Shown: one piece after another, positions 37,474-50,500 of the stretch
Layout: every line of letters begins with the position of its first letter
How positions within the stretch are numbered: position 1 is the first letter of the stretch
NCBI RefSeq assembly: GCF_000524195.1
Contig: NW_020170388.1
Span: 145,118 to 209,117 of the forward strand
Direction: 5' to 3'
Origin: Echinococcus granulosus
Taxonomy: Eukaryota > Platyhelminthes > Cestoda > Cyclophyllidea > Taeniidae
Length of the DNA: 64,000 nt
The notes under the pieces: generated by a model
The model's input: the letters and a program-made list of their open reading frames with translations, nothing else
Databases searched by the model: none
What the model was told of the DNA's origin: nothing
Translations under genes and position numbers: made by a program

Positions 37474-37963
37474 TGGGGCATTTCAGCCACAATCACCACG
37501 TGGCAGTGGTCACCGACGCCTAATGTGTCACATGGGGCACGGGGTTTGGTGAGTGGAGGGGGAATGGCGCTGGTGTGCGCCGTGCCATACAGAGGGCCAG
37601 GTGGTCGGCCACGTGAAATTTGGCACCTGGATGTGCGCGGGCAACATTGCACTCCTCCTCAATCACAGGTAAACACTTTGTCTGTGTTTCGTTCACTCTT
37701 CCATTGTAGGTAATGTGACTTTATGAACCCACGAATATGCTATACAATGAGGTCTTTGTGAGGATAATGTGTGCGCACAAACAAGTCAGACGATTGACGG
37801 AGTCGGGTGAAAGCGGATGCCATGTTTGGGGCTAGAGTGAAGTTCCTTGTGAGTAATACTGGTTCTTAGAAATGTGTTGGCTGATTTTGGCGAGCTACAG
37901 CCAAAAGGGAGAGAAAAGGCAATGGAACATCACTACAAAGTGGATATCAAGGCCATTGTTATT
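37474..37963 (+). repeat. 490-bp inverted repeat, right copy
   Basis: This copy mirrors 28193-28682 across an 8.79-kb spacer, with equal length and 4 mismatches. Just outside the 3' end the two flanks still share a short, more diverged block (ACTCTACCTAGAACC at 37967-37981 versus ACTCTACTTTGAACC on the minus strand at 28174-28188). This hints that the homologous unit was once longer than the near-identical core. It lies in the intron upstream of the KCNH tail exon. Confidence 0.95.
37487..37668 (+). pseudogene. exon-like segment inside the right repeat
   Basis: This is the counterpart of 28488-28669: TTTCAG before it, CAG|GTAAAC after it, and open throughout the same frame. Reading through the donor continues 15 codons to a TAG at the end of a second, 41-base GT...AG stretch (37669-37709). 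The only residue change from the left copy in the overlapping open frame is Ser to Asn beyond the donor. The source gene is not recognised. Confidence 0.3.
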
Positions 37964-40900
37964 ATAACTCTACCTAGAACCAATGGTCTAATAGCACCAC
38001 TAGTCTCACATAAGACATGAAATAAAGGAGTTCTGCTGGACACAACTGAAAAACGCCAGCGAATTAGTTTGTGATTGCTGCTGGCACAGTTCGTAAGGCT
38101 CTTGATAACCTAACTATTAACAGTAGTATTGAAATTGCAGGTCAAGCAGATGTTACTAATAAAGTAAATGAATTAGGTGCCAAACACAGTCTCAAAGACC
38201 ACTGAATTGTAAAGGATGAGTTAGATGAGTGCTAACGATGAAAAGACGACTCCTTTGTAATATAACACTTAAACAAGTAGACAAAAGAAAGTTCGGTGGT
38301 TTCTCTAGAGACTGCTTCAGTAGCAAAAACCGGGAAGAAAGGGTCAAAAAACCATCAAGGTCTCTACCGCACTTAATTAGCTTTTACCAGAAAAGGTAAA
38401 ACTTTTGTTGCACAGGAACGGATGTACAAAGGTGACATGGGGAGTCGCTGTAATGCTGCCGTCAGTACTGTCGTAATGCAACCACAAATCAGCTATTCAG
38501 GTGATGGCCGAGAAAGCGAGAATAACATTAAAAAATGCTAACATACGTTCACCCTGGACCACCAAAAAATTCGGAGATTACATCTGACACCTTCAGCTAC
38601 TTGAAGGGGGAAAACAGGTACAAGCATCTAGATGTTTGAAATTCAAAACAAAGTGGACACATTGTATGCAGCAGTGTGGGTCGAGACAGCGGTAGGTGAA
38701 CAGTGGCAAAGCTGTCTGCACCAGAATGGTTTAATCAGACAGCATTTAAGCAAATCGGATAGAAACGCTGATTCAGACTATGTCAGTCAAGTTGTATTCT
38801 GGGGAGACAAATTAAGGTGGCAAAAGGGTGGCCTAAACGTTAGCTTGCGCCATCATGGCCTTTATGGTGCATAACTGGGTAGACTGAATCGAAAGCAAAA
38901 ATTTCATATTTGATTACTAATGAAAAGTGCCATTGAGTAATTCCAAACTTTTCCAGCGAATAGAAGTGGAACTCCATAAACGGAACTTCTCAGTTGTTCA
39001 ACAGGGGTAAAACAGACGAGTACGGATAAATTTTGGCATATTTGGGAGCTGAAAACTTAGGTAGACCAATGACCTAACTTTAAGCTAGCCTCGTTTCAAT
39101 GTCTCTTTGAGAAATGGACAAATTATTTGATCAGGTTCAGCCTTTGAGGACAGAACGCCATTGAATTGTTAATGGATTTTTTCAGGGAAAGCAGGGAGAT
39201 AGTAGGAATTTTCAACAGGAAAATGGCGATATTTAGCAGTGAAATGTGATTTACTATAATCAATGCTGATATCAATTTGATTAGAAAGTGATTGACATGA
39301 CAATGCTGCCTAGCAAACCACTCAAGAGTGATCTTGATGGTTTCGACCGAGGTTCTCCCAGCCCTGCATTAGTCGAGCACGTCACTTTATACCATTTTCT
39401 TTGAAATAATCAGGATTCAACAAATAGGAAGCTCTACTAGGACCTTCCGATTAAACACTAACGAAGTAAGATTACTTTGAATGAGAGGAAGCATAATTTG
39501 ATACACGTAAGCCACTGAAGTCACATTTTTGATCCTTAAAAAATACGCTGCTGGACTAGTAAATTGTTGATGGAAAAGTACTGCAGTGTGTGATCAAGCG
39601 TGAGGTGTCCGATTTAATTCAGTATTGCGCCTAGCAGTCCACATTACCTACATTTAATTGCAGTTACTCTTGGTTTCTGTGCATAAGCATGAGCTTAAAA
39701 AAACGCTTCAACAAGCAATAAATCTGCCTGTTTAAGATATTCACAAAACCATGAGTAGGAAAATACACTCATTTCATTTACAAACTTAATAAAACAGGAG
39801 TGAAATTCGTAAAAAAACTGACAAAAAGGGGTAGTATATGATGAAAGTCCTGCTAACTTCCAAATCTGCTGCTAAGTGGTGGCAGCCTTGGATCCTGGAA
39901 TGTGGACAAAATGGTGGATCAGGAATTGAAAGCGCTGTTGAGGAAATTGGATGTATCCAACTCGGCCTACATTTAACTTAAAGATATTACAAGGTATTGT
40001 AACAAATTGGTAGCTTTGACGTGCATGTTTCTTGATAAATTTGTACAGCTCTTCAACAAGGTTATCCACACTGTAGCAGGGTGATAGTTGTTTCAATTAC
40101 ACATTTAACCATGTACACTTTTCGGTCTTCCATGATTCCCGTCTCTACGACGGCATGACGCAGCTCGGCTACACATTTATAGCTTTTTAGCGATGACTCG
40201 TACTCCACAACAGCTAGAAGGAAAAGATACATTGCGTTTACTGGATTAAAGCCCGAACAAAGATAACGTCACGTCAGAAATTCGCTGTTATTTGCAAAAA
40301 AACTGTGCAAATGCCGGAGAAAAGGGACGTCTAGATGACTCAGCTATCAGTAATAGTAGTCAGAATTTTTAAGCAAAGCAGTAAATTTGGTAACTCATAC
40401 CAGCCAATGAACAACAACAAGCTCAATTCCGCGATTCGCAATGAAACAATCCAAACCACCGCTAACTCCAAAACACTAATAGGTCGCATTGTCACAGAGA
40501 CTACACAAAAACAAATCCAAAAAACAGTTATCAAAAAGAATGCGAAAGAAGATGACGTCCAAGCAAAACAGAAAACCACCATCCACATTAGCTGATAAGC
40601 TTGATTCAGGGGCCTACATTTAAAAAGTCTAAACACACTTTTCACCCAAGTATAGGTTGCTGAGACGCTATGTGCTCTAAAGAGATTTTATAAAAAATGA
40701 ATAGCATCCGGTGTTTCAGTAGTGGAACGAACTAAGGTAGATGGTGTCAACAAAAAATGCACTCCCCCCATTCAAGTGTTAAAAAGGGGGGCAGATAGAT
40801 CAACTATCAAGCAGCCGGAATCCTTAGGCAAAACACAGCTGTCTCCATTCCCGTCTTCTAACTTCTTGGGGGGGTTACTTAGGCGCGACAACAAAGAGGT

Positions 40901-41091
40901 TTAACCAACCGGATTCAAATCCTATGCTCCAGTAGTAGACCAAAACAAGGATGGATGATGTCCCGAAAACAATAAAAGACAACGCCCATGTCTTTTTAAA
41001 ATTCAAACCTAAATTCTGAGTACAAGCTTGGTTAAGTAATTAATAAAAACCCCAAAAACCGCAGCCAAGTAGCGGGAAAGTACTGACTCAC

Positions 41092-41519
41092 CGCCTCCGT
41101 AAGATACTTTCCGATCCCCGCCAGTGGCATAGTGAGCTCAAAATGCGCCACCAGATTGTCAATCAGCTCGGGATAGTTGTGCAACAGACCGGCCAACTCC
41201 TCTTGCTCCACATAGTGCAAGTCACAATAGGTCAGGGCGCGTACGATGAAGCGGGACTTGGCGGCGATGAGGCCGCGGGCCATCGTTGACAGTGAGTGCT
41301 GCGGTTGTTCTTGGAGAGGTGGAAGACCCCCAAAAAAATCGCCCTTTGAAAGGACCGCAAGGATGGCTCCGTCCTGCGGGTCAAGCACCTCCAGACTGCC
41401 CTGCTCCACGAAGTACAGGCAAGTGAGAAGGCCTCCTGCGTGGATGAGAGTATCCCCTGGGGGGAGGTGGACTGTGCGGATGCGGAGAGCAAAGGTACGC
41501 AGACAGCCTTCTGTGAGAC
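41092..41519 (-). CDS. KCNH: ERG-type K+ channel, CNBHD exon
   Basis: The acceptor CCTGCAG at 41520 joins GT to the G ending the previous exon to give GLTEGCLRTFALRIRT. The exon then reads PPGDTLIHAGGLL, the signature of the cyclic-nucleotide-binding homology domain, and VRALTYCDLHYVEQEEL, its C-terminal strand and helix. In KCNH channels this domain does not bind cAMP but docks on the N-terminal PAS domain. The loop between DFFGG and VRALTYC is about 11 residues longer than in human ERG (LPPLQEQPQHSLSTMARG...). The stretch after the last helix reads FELTMPLAGIG where ERG has its 'intrinsic ligand' FNL, so that feature is altered. The exon ends in phase 0 at GAGGCG|GTGAGT. Confidence 0.93.
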
Positions 41520-44500
41520 CTGCAGGAGGAGTTAAATTAAGACAGTAGATATTCGTGTAGCTAATCTGCAAGCCAGTATTAAAGTACCTTCAGAAAATTA
41601 TTCGAAGACGGCTCAGGCACTGTATTAGTAACAGTATCTGTGAAGCCAATGTAAAAGGTAGTAATCTCGATTTTGCTAACTGGATACCAAGTTTGGAGAT
41701 CATAAAAGGAAGGCATCTATGATAAATGGATGCATCTGTGGACTTTTGCCAACTGCTCCAAATTCGCAGTGTGCATGATGGCCCAATAACGATTCGAAAT
41801 TATCCTTACAGAACTGCTTACAGAATTGGCTTGATGCCAGATAGGCTGTTGGTTAGCTTTGAGGTAGTCAGGTGAAAATGGGTAATACTGCATGTAGCTT
41901 TAAAGTAGCACTTTAAATCATGCATTTTATTACTAGTTAATAAAACTCCCTCCTACCAAAAACGTGGTCGCCATCCGAAATGCACTCCTCGTATGACAAT
42001 GATTAGCCTTAGGAAGACATGACAAATGACTAGAGTCAGAACCCCAAATTTCAAGCAGTAACTGCAAGCCGATATATGGTATTCGCTCCTTTCAATCTAT
42101 CCGGCCACCGTTGTAATGGCAAAATTCGACGACTAATCACAGGGAGACCGAGCTAGATACACGAAATAGCATACATAATTTGATTGCCTGTACTGTTACA
42201 TGGGGCTTTTCTATATCCTATGCTAATGATAACATTGTAGTGAAAGTTCGTTCTAGATATTCTACTCATAAAGTACCAGAACAGATCAATTAAGGAGAAT
42301 CCTCCTCTGCTAATCATGTTCATGAAACCCAACACACGCAAGGTAGTGCACTGGAAGCTGTTCAGAGCGGCACAGCTGAGGGAAACTAATCTTATAAAGT
42401 TTTTTCCCTTTTTCCGAGGAAATATTCAATCAAAGAGCAACGACCTTCTACTACAAGGCTTTTTTTGAAGTCCATTTTATAAAATGTTATGAAGTTATGC
42501 ACCTTACGCCTAAACTCCCAAATACACCAGAGAAGGACCATCGAGAGGAAGGTCTGATGTAATGCCCTAAAACGCTAGGGAAATCGGTAAGAAATTCGTA
42601 CCGGTTTCGAAGATAAGCTGCATCGTGAATGTTTTACAAGCATCCTTGTTGTAGCCCTTGCACCGGTATCAAGGCGTCCTACTCAAATCAGCCATCCTAC
42701 TGCTCTCTCAGTACCGTACTTTCATCACAGTCATTCTTAAATTTCCATGCCCTATGTCTTCGAGAGAAACTATGGTGCTGCTAGAAACGCCATCAGGCAC
42801 AGCGTGATCATAGTACGGCTGACAAATGCATAATACACGGATGAGTTTTTGAAAGGTTTCCTTCTTACATCAACAATCTAAAGCACAAATGCATTACACA
42901 AGGGATATAGGTGAAAGTATGTATAACCGAAAGAAAACATAAGTTCGCAGAAGGCTTTAAGGCATCTTACCAAATTGTACAGTCAAAAACCTAGATATGC
43001 GGAATGGGTTTGACGCGAACAAAGCCACATGAATGCAATATCCCCTTCAGTCTCTTCTATGGTGAATCAAACCGAACAGTGTGCCTTTTGCAAGGGTAAT
43101 CATGGGCCTAGACGAAAACTCTAGCATCACCAACCTCTCAAACGGACTAAAAAGTACGATGCGTTACCCTGAAGCCAGTTTACAAAAAAATTTTACCAAA
43201 AACACACCCCTTGAAGCACAGGATATCACGAATCAAAGAATCAGTGACTCAACCTGCTGTTGCACAATTTTGAAGGTCGTATCAACTCTAGGCAACAAGC
43301 GGATAACAACACTGTTGCTAGACTTTCTAATCAAATTAAAAAACCGCCAAAGGTACAAGAAAGCAATTAGGCACTGGAATACATAATGGTGGTGGGACTC
43401 TAATCTGACGAATTCTCTCACACATTCAATGAAGGTTGCAAAGACGTAGCAAAAGAAAAGAAGCATTTATTTTGCTCCTCATTCACATAACAAAGTGATT
43501 ATGGCAAGAACTAAAGTTAAAAGTAGATTGATTGAAGTTTTTCGAATGCAACACCATTCTTGGGAGTTGACTGCCTGCTAGAAGGGCACACAGCAACAAG
43601 AGTGGTGTAGTAGTTGAGCAATTAAAAATAGAATACCTTATTTTCTTCATGCGACAACACATACATATGCAATCGCCTTTTTAGGATGGAGAGGAGAAAT
43701 TCACAATTGGAACTGAATCTAGCCTAGTATTAGACTTCCGCATTCCGTATAAAATCAGCAGGCCAATTAAACCGGTTGTTCCGAAATCAAAAACTTTGAA
43801 GTTATGGAAAGGGTTGTCGGAGTGATGTGGAGTATATGAGTAAAGTAGATCTCACATCTGAAATGTAAAATCTTCCACAATTAAGACTTTCATTACTAAC
43901 TTCACTTGTGTGACCAGCCTTCTCTATCACTGTATGACAACCGGTTGCACGAAATTACACGTCTCAAACAAGTTGGCTGATTTTGAAACAATAAGGTAGA
44001 TGTAGGACATTCTTAGCATAAGAATAATTGCATTTCCATTGAATTTTTCAACGGCATAAGTTCTGTGAACTGTGGTGGACCCTAATAGCTGGTGTCAATT
44101 AAAGTGCATGGAACGATAATCTTGACGTGAAAAAATAATGAAATATATGATAAACTGTGACAACCAACGAATTACTTATTTATTGTCTCAGGAAAAGGCA
44201 AAAGCCTGACATCAGCAATGATTTATTTAGGATGTAGAGAATAAATCCTTTTCAGTTGACGACAAAGTTTAAAGCATTCCATTCATATTCGCAAAATGGT
44301 GGGAACACTAGGTTCTAGGTCAATGGCAATCAGCCAAGTTTGTGAAGGTGGAATTAAATAGATTCACTGATGAAAACACACTGATTTTAAATCGAAATAG
44401 CTGTCAAGATCGGGAAGTTGGGAAGAGATTTTCCTTATAGGAGCGAAATTTGGAGGTGTGAAAGCTTAAAAAGTGCACCTAACAGAAGGGAAGTACAAAA

Positions 44501-47500
44501 AACCAGCGGTATTTTTCCAGTGTGCAAAAAACACCTCCCAATTAAAGTACGATAAAGGGTGGATGGGAAGAGGAATAATTTATCAAGATAATTAGGCGTG
44601 CATAACACAACCATGCCTCAAAGTCGGCCACAAAAAGGGCATGGCAAAAAGTGCAACTTTTGAGTATGATATATGAAATGAACAAAGAAGGGTGTTGATT
44701 TGGTCGGATAATTGCCCCAAATGAGAAAAGGCCAGGGCAAAGTAATCGGGGACAGAAATGATAAGTGTACATAAAGCAACTAAGGGATAAGGTCATTTCG
44801 TTCCAACAGTTTAACCCCTCAATGTTAGGGAAAATACGTATCTTGGCATTATGATAATCAATAAGATTCATTAAAAATTGTCTTTGAAGAAGGACATTTA
44901 AGAAAATCCGAACCCGCTTTCTTGCACCCAGTTCAGCTCGAACGCCAGCACTGTGGACAAGCTCCCCCGTCACACATATGTGACGTCCAGATTTTCTTGA
45001 CTGGGTCTAGCGCCACAAAGTGCGATGTATATTCCTTGTCTGACCATGATAACTGATTGCAATGAACCATAATTCACAAGTAAATTGCTTGAGCTTCAAG
45101 CAATAAAACAAGCGTAGAATGCCGTTAATCAGGGGAATAATTACATCTGTTTAGGCCTTAAGTAGCAGAGTCATATTCAAGCAAAAAAACATTTATTCTG
45201 CAATGGTGACTTTCTTCCTGAGACAATAAGAGCGAATACACCAAGGAGGAGAAGCATTAGCTTTGTATTTCTAACTTGTAAGAGAAATTTTCCACCCTAT
45301 GGAAGCCATTATTGAACCCGTGCATTCTTCGGCAGGGAACTCGATAGTTCAAAAACACAGTTGAGGCACAAATGACGCCTTTTCAGGTTAAAGATTGACA
45401 GAATAAGCAGAAATGTTAATTTGGACATAACGTATGCCATGGGGGTAGGGTACGCAAAAAAGCCACTTTTTATTCGTTCTGTGATGACAAACGGTGATGT
45501 CAGACGTCACATACGCATACATCTTCAACATGTGGATGCTAGCAATTTTAAAATGGTTTAGGTTAGAAGTCGACGTCTTTACTTAAGCTGTACCTACTCA
45601 AGTATTCACAAGCGATTGTCGGTATGTTCAAGATGTCAGTGACCATGTTAGTAACAAGGTATTCCGTATTTGTCATTTTTCTGTGGTCCACCAACCCTTG
45701 TGTAAAGTTTAAACTAAACTTCAACATCTACGAGAGAACGCGGGTGATAGGGCTCGGTTGTTGACTACTCGATGAAACTGCCCAAAAGCATAGGCTCCAT
45801 CCGCGTCGATTGTATGACCACAGGCAATTTCACTCAAATTGTTGACTGACTTTTTTGGTTACCTGTACGTGAGTGAATTCAGAACAGAAGCATCATCTAG
45901 GTGAGGGATAAGAACAACGGCAATAGCGGCACACACGGATGAGAGAATCGGTGGTGTTTGCCGGTAAAGCGATTTGAAAACACAGTTGCGTGGTACAACG
46001 CAACACAGTGGCACACAAGTTGAAATTGTTACATAGGTTAGGTCTTTGGTGAAATGCGAATTCACTGAAAGTCGTAAAAATTAAATTATTCGATAAGTGA
46101 GATACTGAAATCAAGGCCAGAAGCTACTCCTCTTGTGTCAAAGATTAAGAAACCTCAACCCACAACTTCTACGGCTACTTTTGTGCTGAGCCTCAAAAAA
46201 AATTCCGAATTCTCTTTTATGCATAAATCCAATGAGAGAAAAGACCGTTTTTTCTTCGCTTCCTCTCCACTTGTGTAATGCCGTGTAATTTTATTCTCAT
46301 GAATGCTTATGGAAAGTCAGTGAGGGAATTTAACTGGTAGATAGCAACTCTCAGCTTGACAGGCAAGCCAAAGCTATTTGAAGCATTTTCAGAGCATGAG
46401 ATTAAAGAGGCACATACTCAACCTACAGAAGCATAACACGACCTTGCCAAACTTTGACTATATTCGATCTTTTTAAGACACCACTTTCGCTATAAAAGTA
46501 ATTCTACTTTTAAGGGATAGCAAAACAGAATAGTAGCAGATGCAATGATATATATGTATATATGTTCCCGCTCCTGTATAATTTGGGCGATTTTCAGAGG
46601 CATTTGGCGCTTTTGAAGAAAACGTTACTTTTAAGAAGCAGCATCGAGACAGGTTCGTTTCCTTCTATGTTATTAATGCCACAGAACTCAGGATTTTCGC
46701 GATTTAGACAGCTTTACGGCAAACTTCTGGAGCAGTGACAACGAATGTTGGAAACAGAACAGAATTTACTCTTAAATTAACTCGATACAACTTGTAATTT
46801 CAATCCAACCATTACATTGCTAAAGGCAATCGTCTGTGGTGAAATAAAGAACTTTCATAGATTCATTCTGAATAATTGTTAAAAACTAACGATTCCTAGA
46901 AAAACGTGCAGACAGTTCTCGTAATTCAAAAGGCAACCGCGCTCTGACAGACCGCAACAAAAGCCCTCGAACCGGAGCATTATTTTCAATTTGCCGGTTC
47001 CAGATTCAGAGTGAAGCAGGCTTTAATGGATCGATGAACCGCTTGTTTTTGAAGTGTCTGAACAACATGCTTTCACGGGAGCAGTCAAGCTAAAACTTTA
47101 GAAAGATCAGATCCTTAAAGCAGAATTTTTTCTGTCAACTTCCCATAAGGCATCAAAGAACGCAAACGCACAAAAATTCCCAACTGGTATCCCGATGTGT
47201 CTGCCGTAGAAGCCAGTACATTTCATCAGGACAACTAGAGAACCAACAGATAAGTCGTAGAAAAGGAGGGCTTCTAGAAGCTCCCCCATTCTTTAACTGG
47301 AAACCACATGCAACCATGCGAGGGAAAACCCAGGTGGTACATATGGAGGCTCCAAATGCACAAATGACGTAAAATACGCGCACACACACACACATTCGCA
47401 CATAGGAGAAGTAAACAAACAAGGATAATATTTCATCAGGAGAATAAACAAGCGGAAAATGATTTATCTCGGTGGCACAAACTCATCTTAATGTAGGAAA

Positions 47501-50500
47501 TTCTAGTATGATGGATTTGCCTGGCTTATGACTCAACAAACGCGAAGCAATAAACAAAGGGATGGCGACATTTCACCATCGTTAGAAGACGCTATTAAGC
47601 TGTCACGTCGTAGTAACCGTAGTATAACGAAGTGTTTCAACTGTAATGTATGCGCGCGAACTCTTCAGCTCACTGCCGTTGACGGCCTGTCAGGGCTTCT
47701 GAATGCTGCTAATAAACCGCAGGATTGGCACATTGTGGCACAATATAATTAACCCACGGGGAATTGCAGGGATTTCGGATGAAACTACGAAGTACGGTGC
47801 TTTGAAAACACACTCACCTTTTGATTACACATAACAGCTAATATCTGTCGCCATGATCATGTCTCGCACTGCGCCTTTTACAATTTATGAGGGGAGAAGC
47901 AAAAGTGCAACAAAAGCAACAACAAGGTTAATCAACAGACTACAAACTGCACTAATGTGAAGATTGGCAGAATAAAAACCATGAGCTCTCTATCGACAAA
48001 AAAATAAACATCTCTTTTAGAGTAGATGATAAGAGGAAAAGCAGGGACAGGGAAGTTTCTCCCTGTATTCGACCCCTGAAGAGCATGAAAAGATAGACTT
48101 AGAGCAATACTTAAATTTAGGTGACTGAATTCCCAATGGAGTGCTGTCAATGGGTCATGAATTTCACCTGAAAGCGCAACACCCCCACAGACCAGACCAA
48201 CACCACAAATGACTTCACGTGACACTTAATCTGCCAAGAATGATGGGCAATTCCATTTTATCGAATGATAACCAATAAATNNNNNNNNNNNNNNNNNNNN
48301 NNNNNNNNNNNNNNNNNNNNNNNNNNNNNNNNNNNNNNNNNNNNNNNNNNNNNNNNNNNNNNNNNNNNNNNNNNNNNNNNAATAAATCAAATAAATGACA
48401 ATTGGTGCCAGTGGAATTATAAAACATCTAGATTGTGGTGGCCAATTCTCTCCTAAGACCGATCCTAGTAACGGGCTTGACATCTTAGAAAGTTGAATCA
48501 GCTAATTTCGTATTAAGATTCTACCACACAGATATCCAAACTATGCATATATCTACTAGATTGGAATTTCAAGAAATATCAAAAATCGAGTAACAGAGAG
48601 GCAGTAAAACATATACTCGAGATCAAAAGTACCAACAGCAAGTGGCAATTGTGAAACTCCTTCGCATGACTCGTGGAATTTGTTTCAATAAAATGCGAGT
48701 AAAAATTATTTACTTAATATATTTCAACCTTTTTGAGTAAATATTTTCTCCTTTGTCTAATTGATGACAAAGGATTAAGTGAGTATGGCTTGAAACACGT
48801 CTTAAGCGGCATCCCACTAGTCTGATTGTAGCCTCGACATCAACCTACATGACCATGAGAGATTTCAATGTGGCGGAAAATGTTAGCATTTTCAGTCTTC
48901 TATAGCAGACAGAACTCTGCGCATACTATCCATGTCTGTAATCTCCAGGTAGGCTTAAAGCTATCTCCTGGATTCAATTTTCTTGCAATTTCCTTAGAAG
49001 CAACACCGACGGAGAATCCCTCAAAGATGAAATGAGAACGAAGAGTTTTGAAAGGAAAGGCCTGTTTTTCCGAAACTCTTCTGAAGTTATAAGATAAGGG
49101 GAATTTCTCAACTGCCCAAACTGACAACACGGGAACAAGTGAATTGACGTAGCATCTGTAGGTATCATCGGTCGGTGGCGAACACAAAAATAGGGCAGCG
49201 GATTGCGTACAAAAAGACGGAGACGACTGACTGATAAGAGTATGCCAATTCCACCCCTCTCCTCAGCGCATGCGTTTTATTTGAAAAGGCGTTTTGATCA
49301 CAAGTGCAGACTGCCGCCTCCTCCATCTGCTGATACTTATTGCAGGTGCTGGAGCCATAAAGGCGGCTGCTTTGAGGCAAGGGCGCGGATGGGAATTCTG
49401 CAAGGCCGGCTCTAACAGAAGGCACCGGCAAAGTGCTCAGCTTATGGCCATCAAGACACCACAACAGAGCGGGGCAACCAGATAAGCAGCAAGCGGCAAA
49501 CACATCTCCGTCACAGCCCAGCCAAAAAACCCGCCCACTTTGTGCCACGTGACCGAGAGAGGAACAGGTGGGTAGACTGGACTGGGGAGAAACACGTTAA
49601 ACCTTGATTCGCAATTATCAACACTACAGTGAGACTCGGCTATCCCAATAATTCAATGACGTTCAAAGCTAAGTCAAAATTATGACACACCGTGAAACAA
49701 GCAGAAGTAGCGAACAATAGCGGTTGTGATCTACTACTTGGTCAATCGCCTAATTGTACCAAGAGGTCAAGTTAGCACTTACAAATTTCGGTAAAATAAA
49801 TCAAATGAATTTCGTAAACATTTTGTTATTTTCCCAGGCTCTAATGAATGTACCGAAACCAGCTGATCTGCACATCTTGATGAAGGTTGGGAAAATGGAA
49901 CTTTGACAAAGTGGAATCTTCTAATTACTGTTGAAATAAACAAACAATGGGTTTTATTTATTTAGGACTACCCATTAACCCTGGCCAATTCATGTTTGCT
50001 ACACTTGGCGATGGCTCATATCTTGAGCTGCCATGAGGTCTTGGCAACAGCATCACTGACTTGTTAACCCAACTGGAGTAAGTAATCACCGTTTTGATGG
50101 ATTTTGGGAAATGCGATTCCGCAAACGGTAAAATTTAGTTTCTTGGTCAGCATCCTGATTTAAATCTAGTCTGCTACGTGGTTCAGATCATGTTGCTTAC
50201 ACATCCAGTCTCCAATCTGGAGTTTTAAGAGAGCTTCGTCAAAATGACGCTTAAGCATTCTTTAGAGCTCTTAAAAATCCCATCACAGCGAGGTCGAATC
50301 CACACTCCACAGAATTCATCATTCAGCTAGATAGGGACAGATCCCAAAACGCCACATGCCTAGTCTACCATATGATCCAAACAGTGCCACCCAGACCTCT
50401 GGCATCAAATCTTCAAAGTCTAGATTCGTCTGTGAAAATAAATCAGCACTATCAAAACAGGTACAGGGATGTGGATAAATAACAACTGGCTAAATCGTTA

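Larger units (their letters stand above)
31243..41091 (-). other. KCNH: KCNH intron (right inverted repeat inside)
   Basis: This 9.8-kb intron has a donor GTGAGT at 41086-41091 and an acceptor TTCATAG at 31243. It contains a C14 run (34744-34757), purine-rich (GAG)n-like sequence near 34305-34330, a short 'atgcgacgctggtag' block (36063-36077), and the right inverted repeat. Small missed exons of the variable channel tail could lie here. I found none that fit. Confidence 0.6.

Noticed and set aside
40905..40960. tRNA-like B box (ggattcaaatcc)
   Set aside because: No matching A box, cloverleaf arms or acceptor stem could be built around it.
44542..44973. 143-codon minus-strand open frame in a KCNH intron
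   Set aside because: Mixed low-information protein, no domain, and it would break the phase between the C-linker and CNBHD exons, which join perfectly without it.
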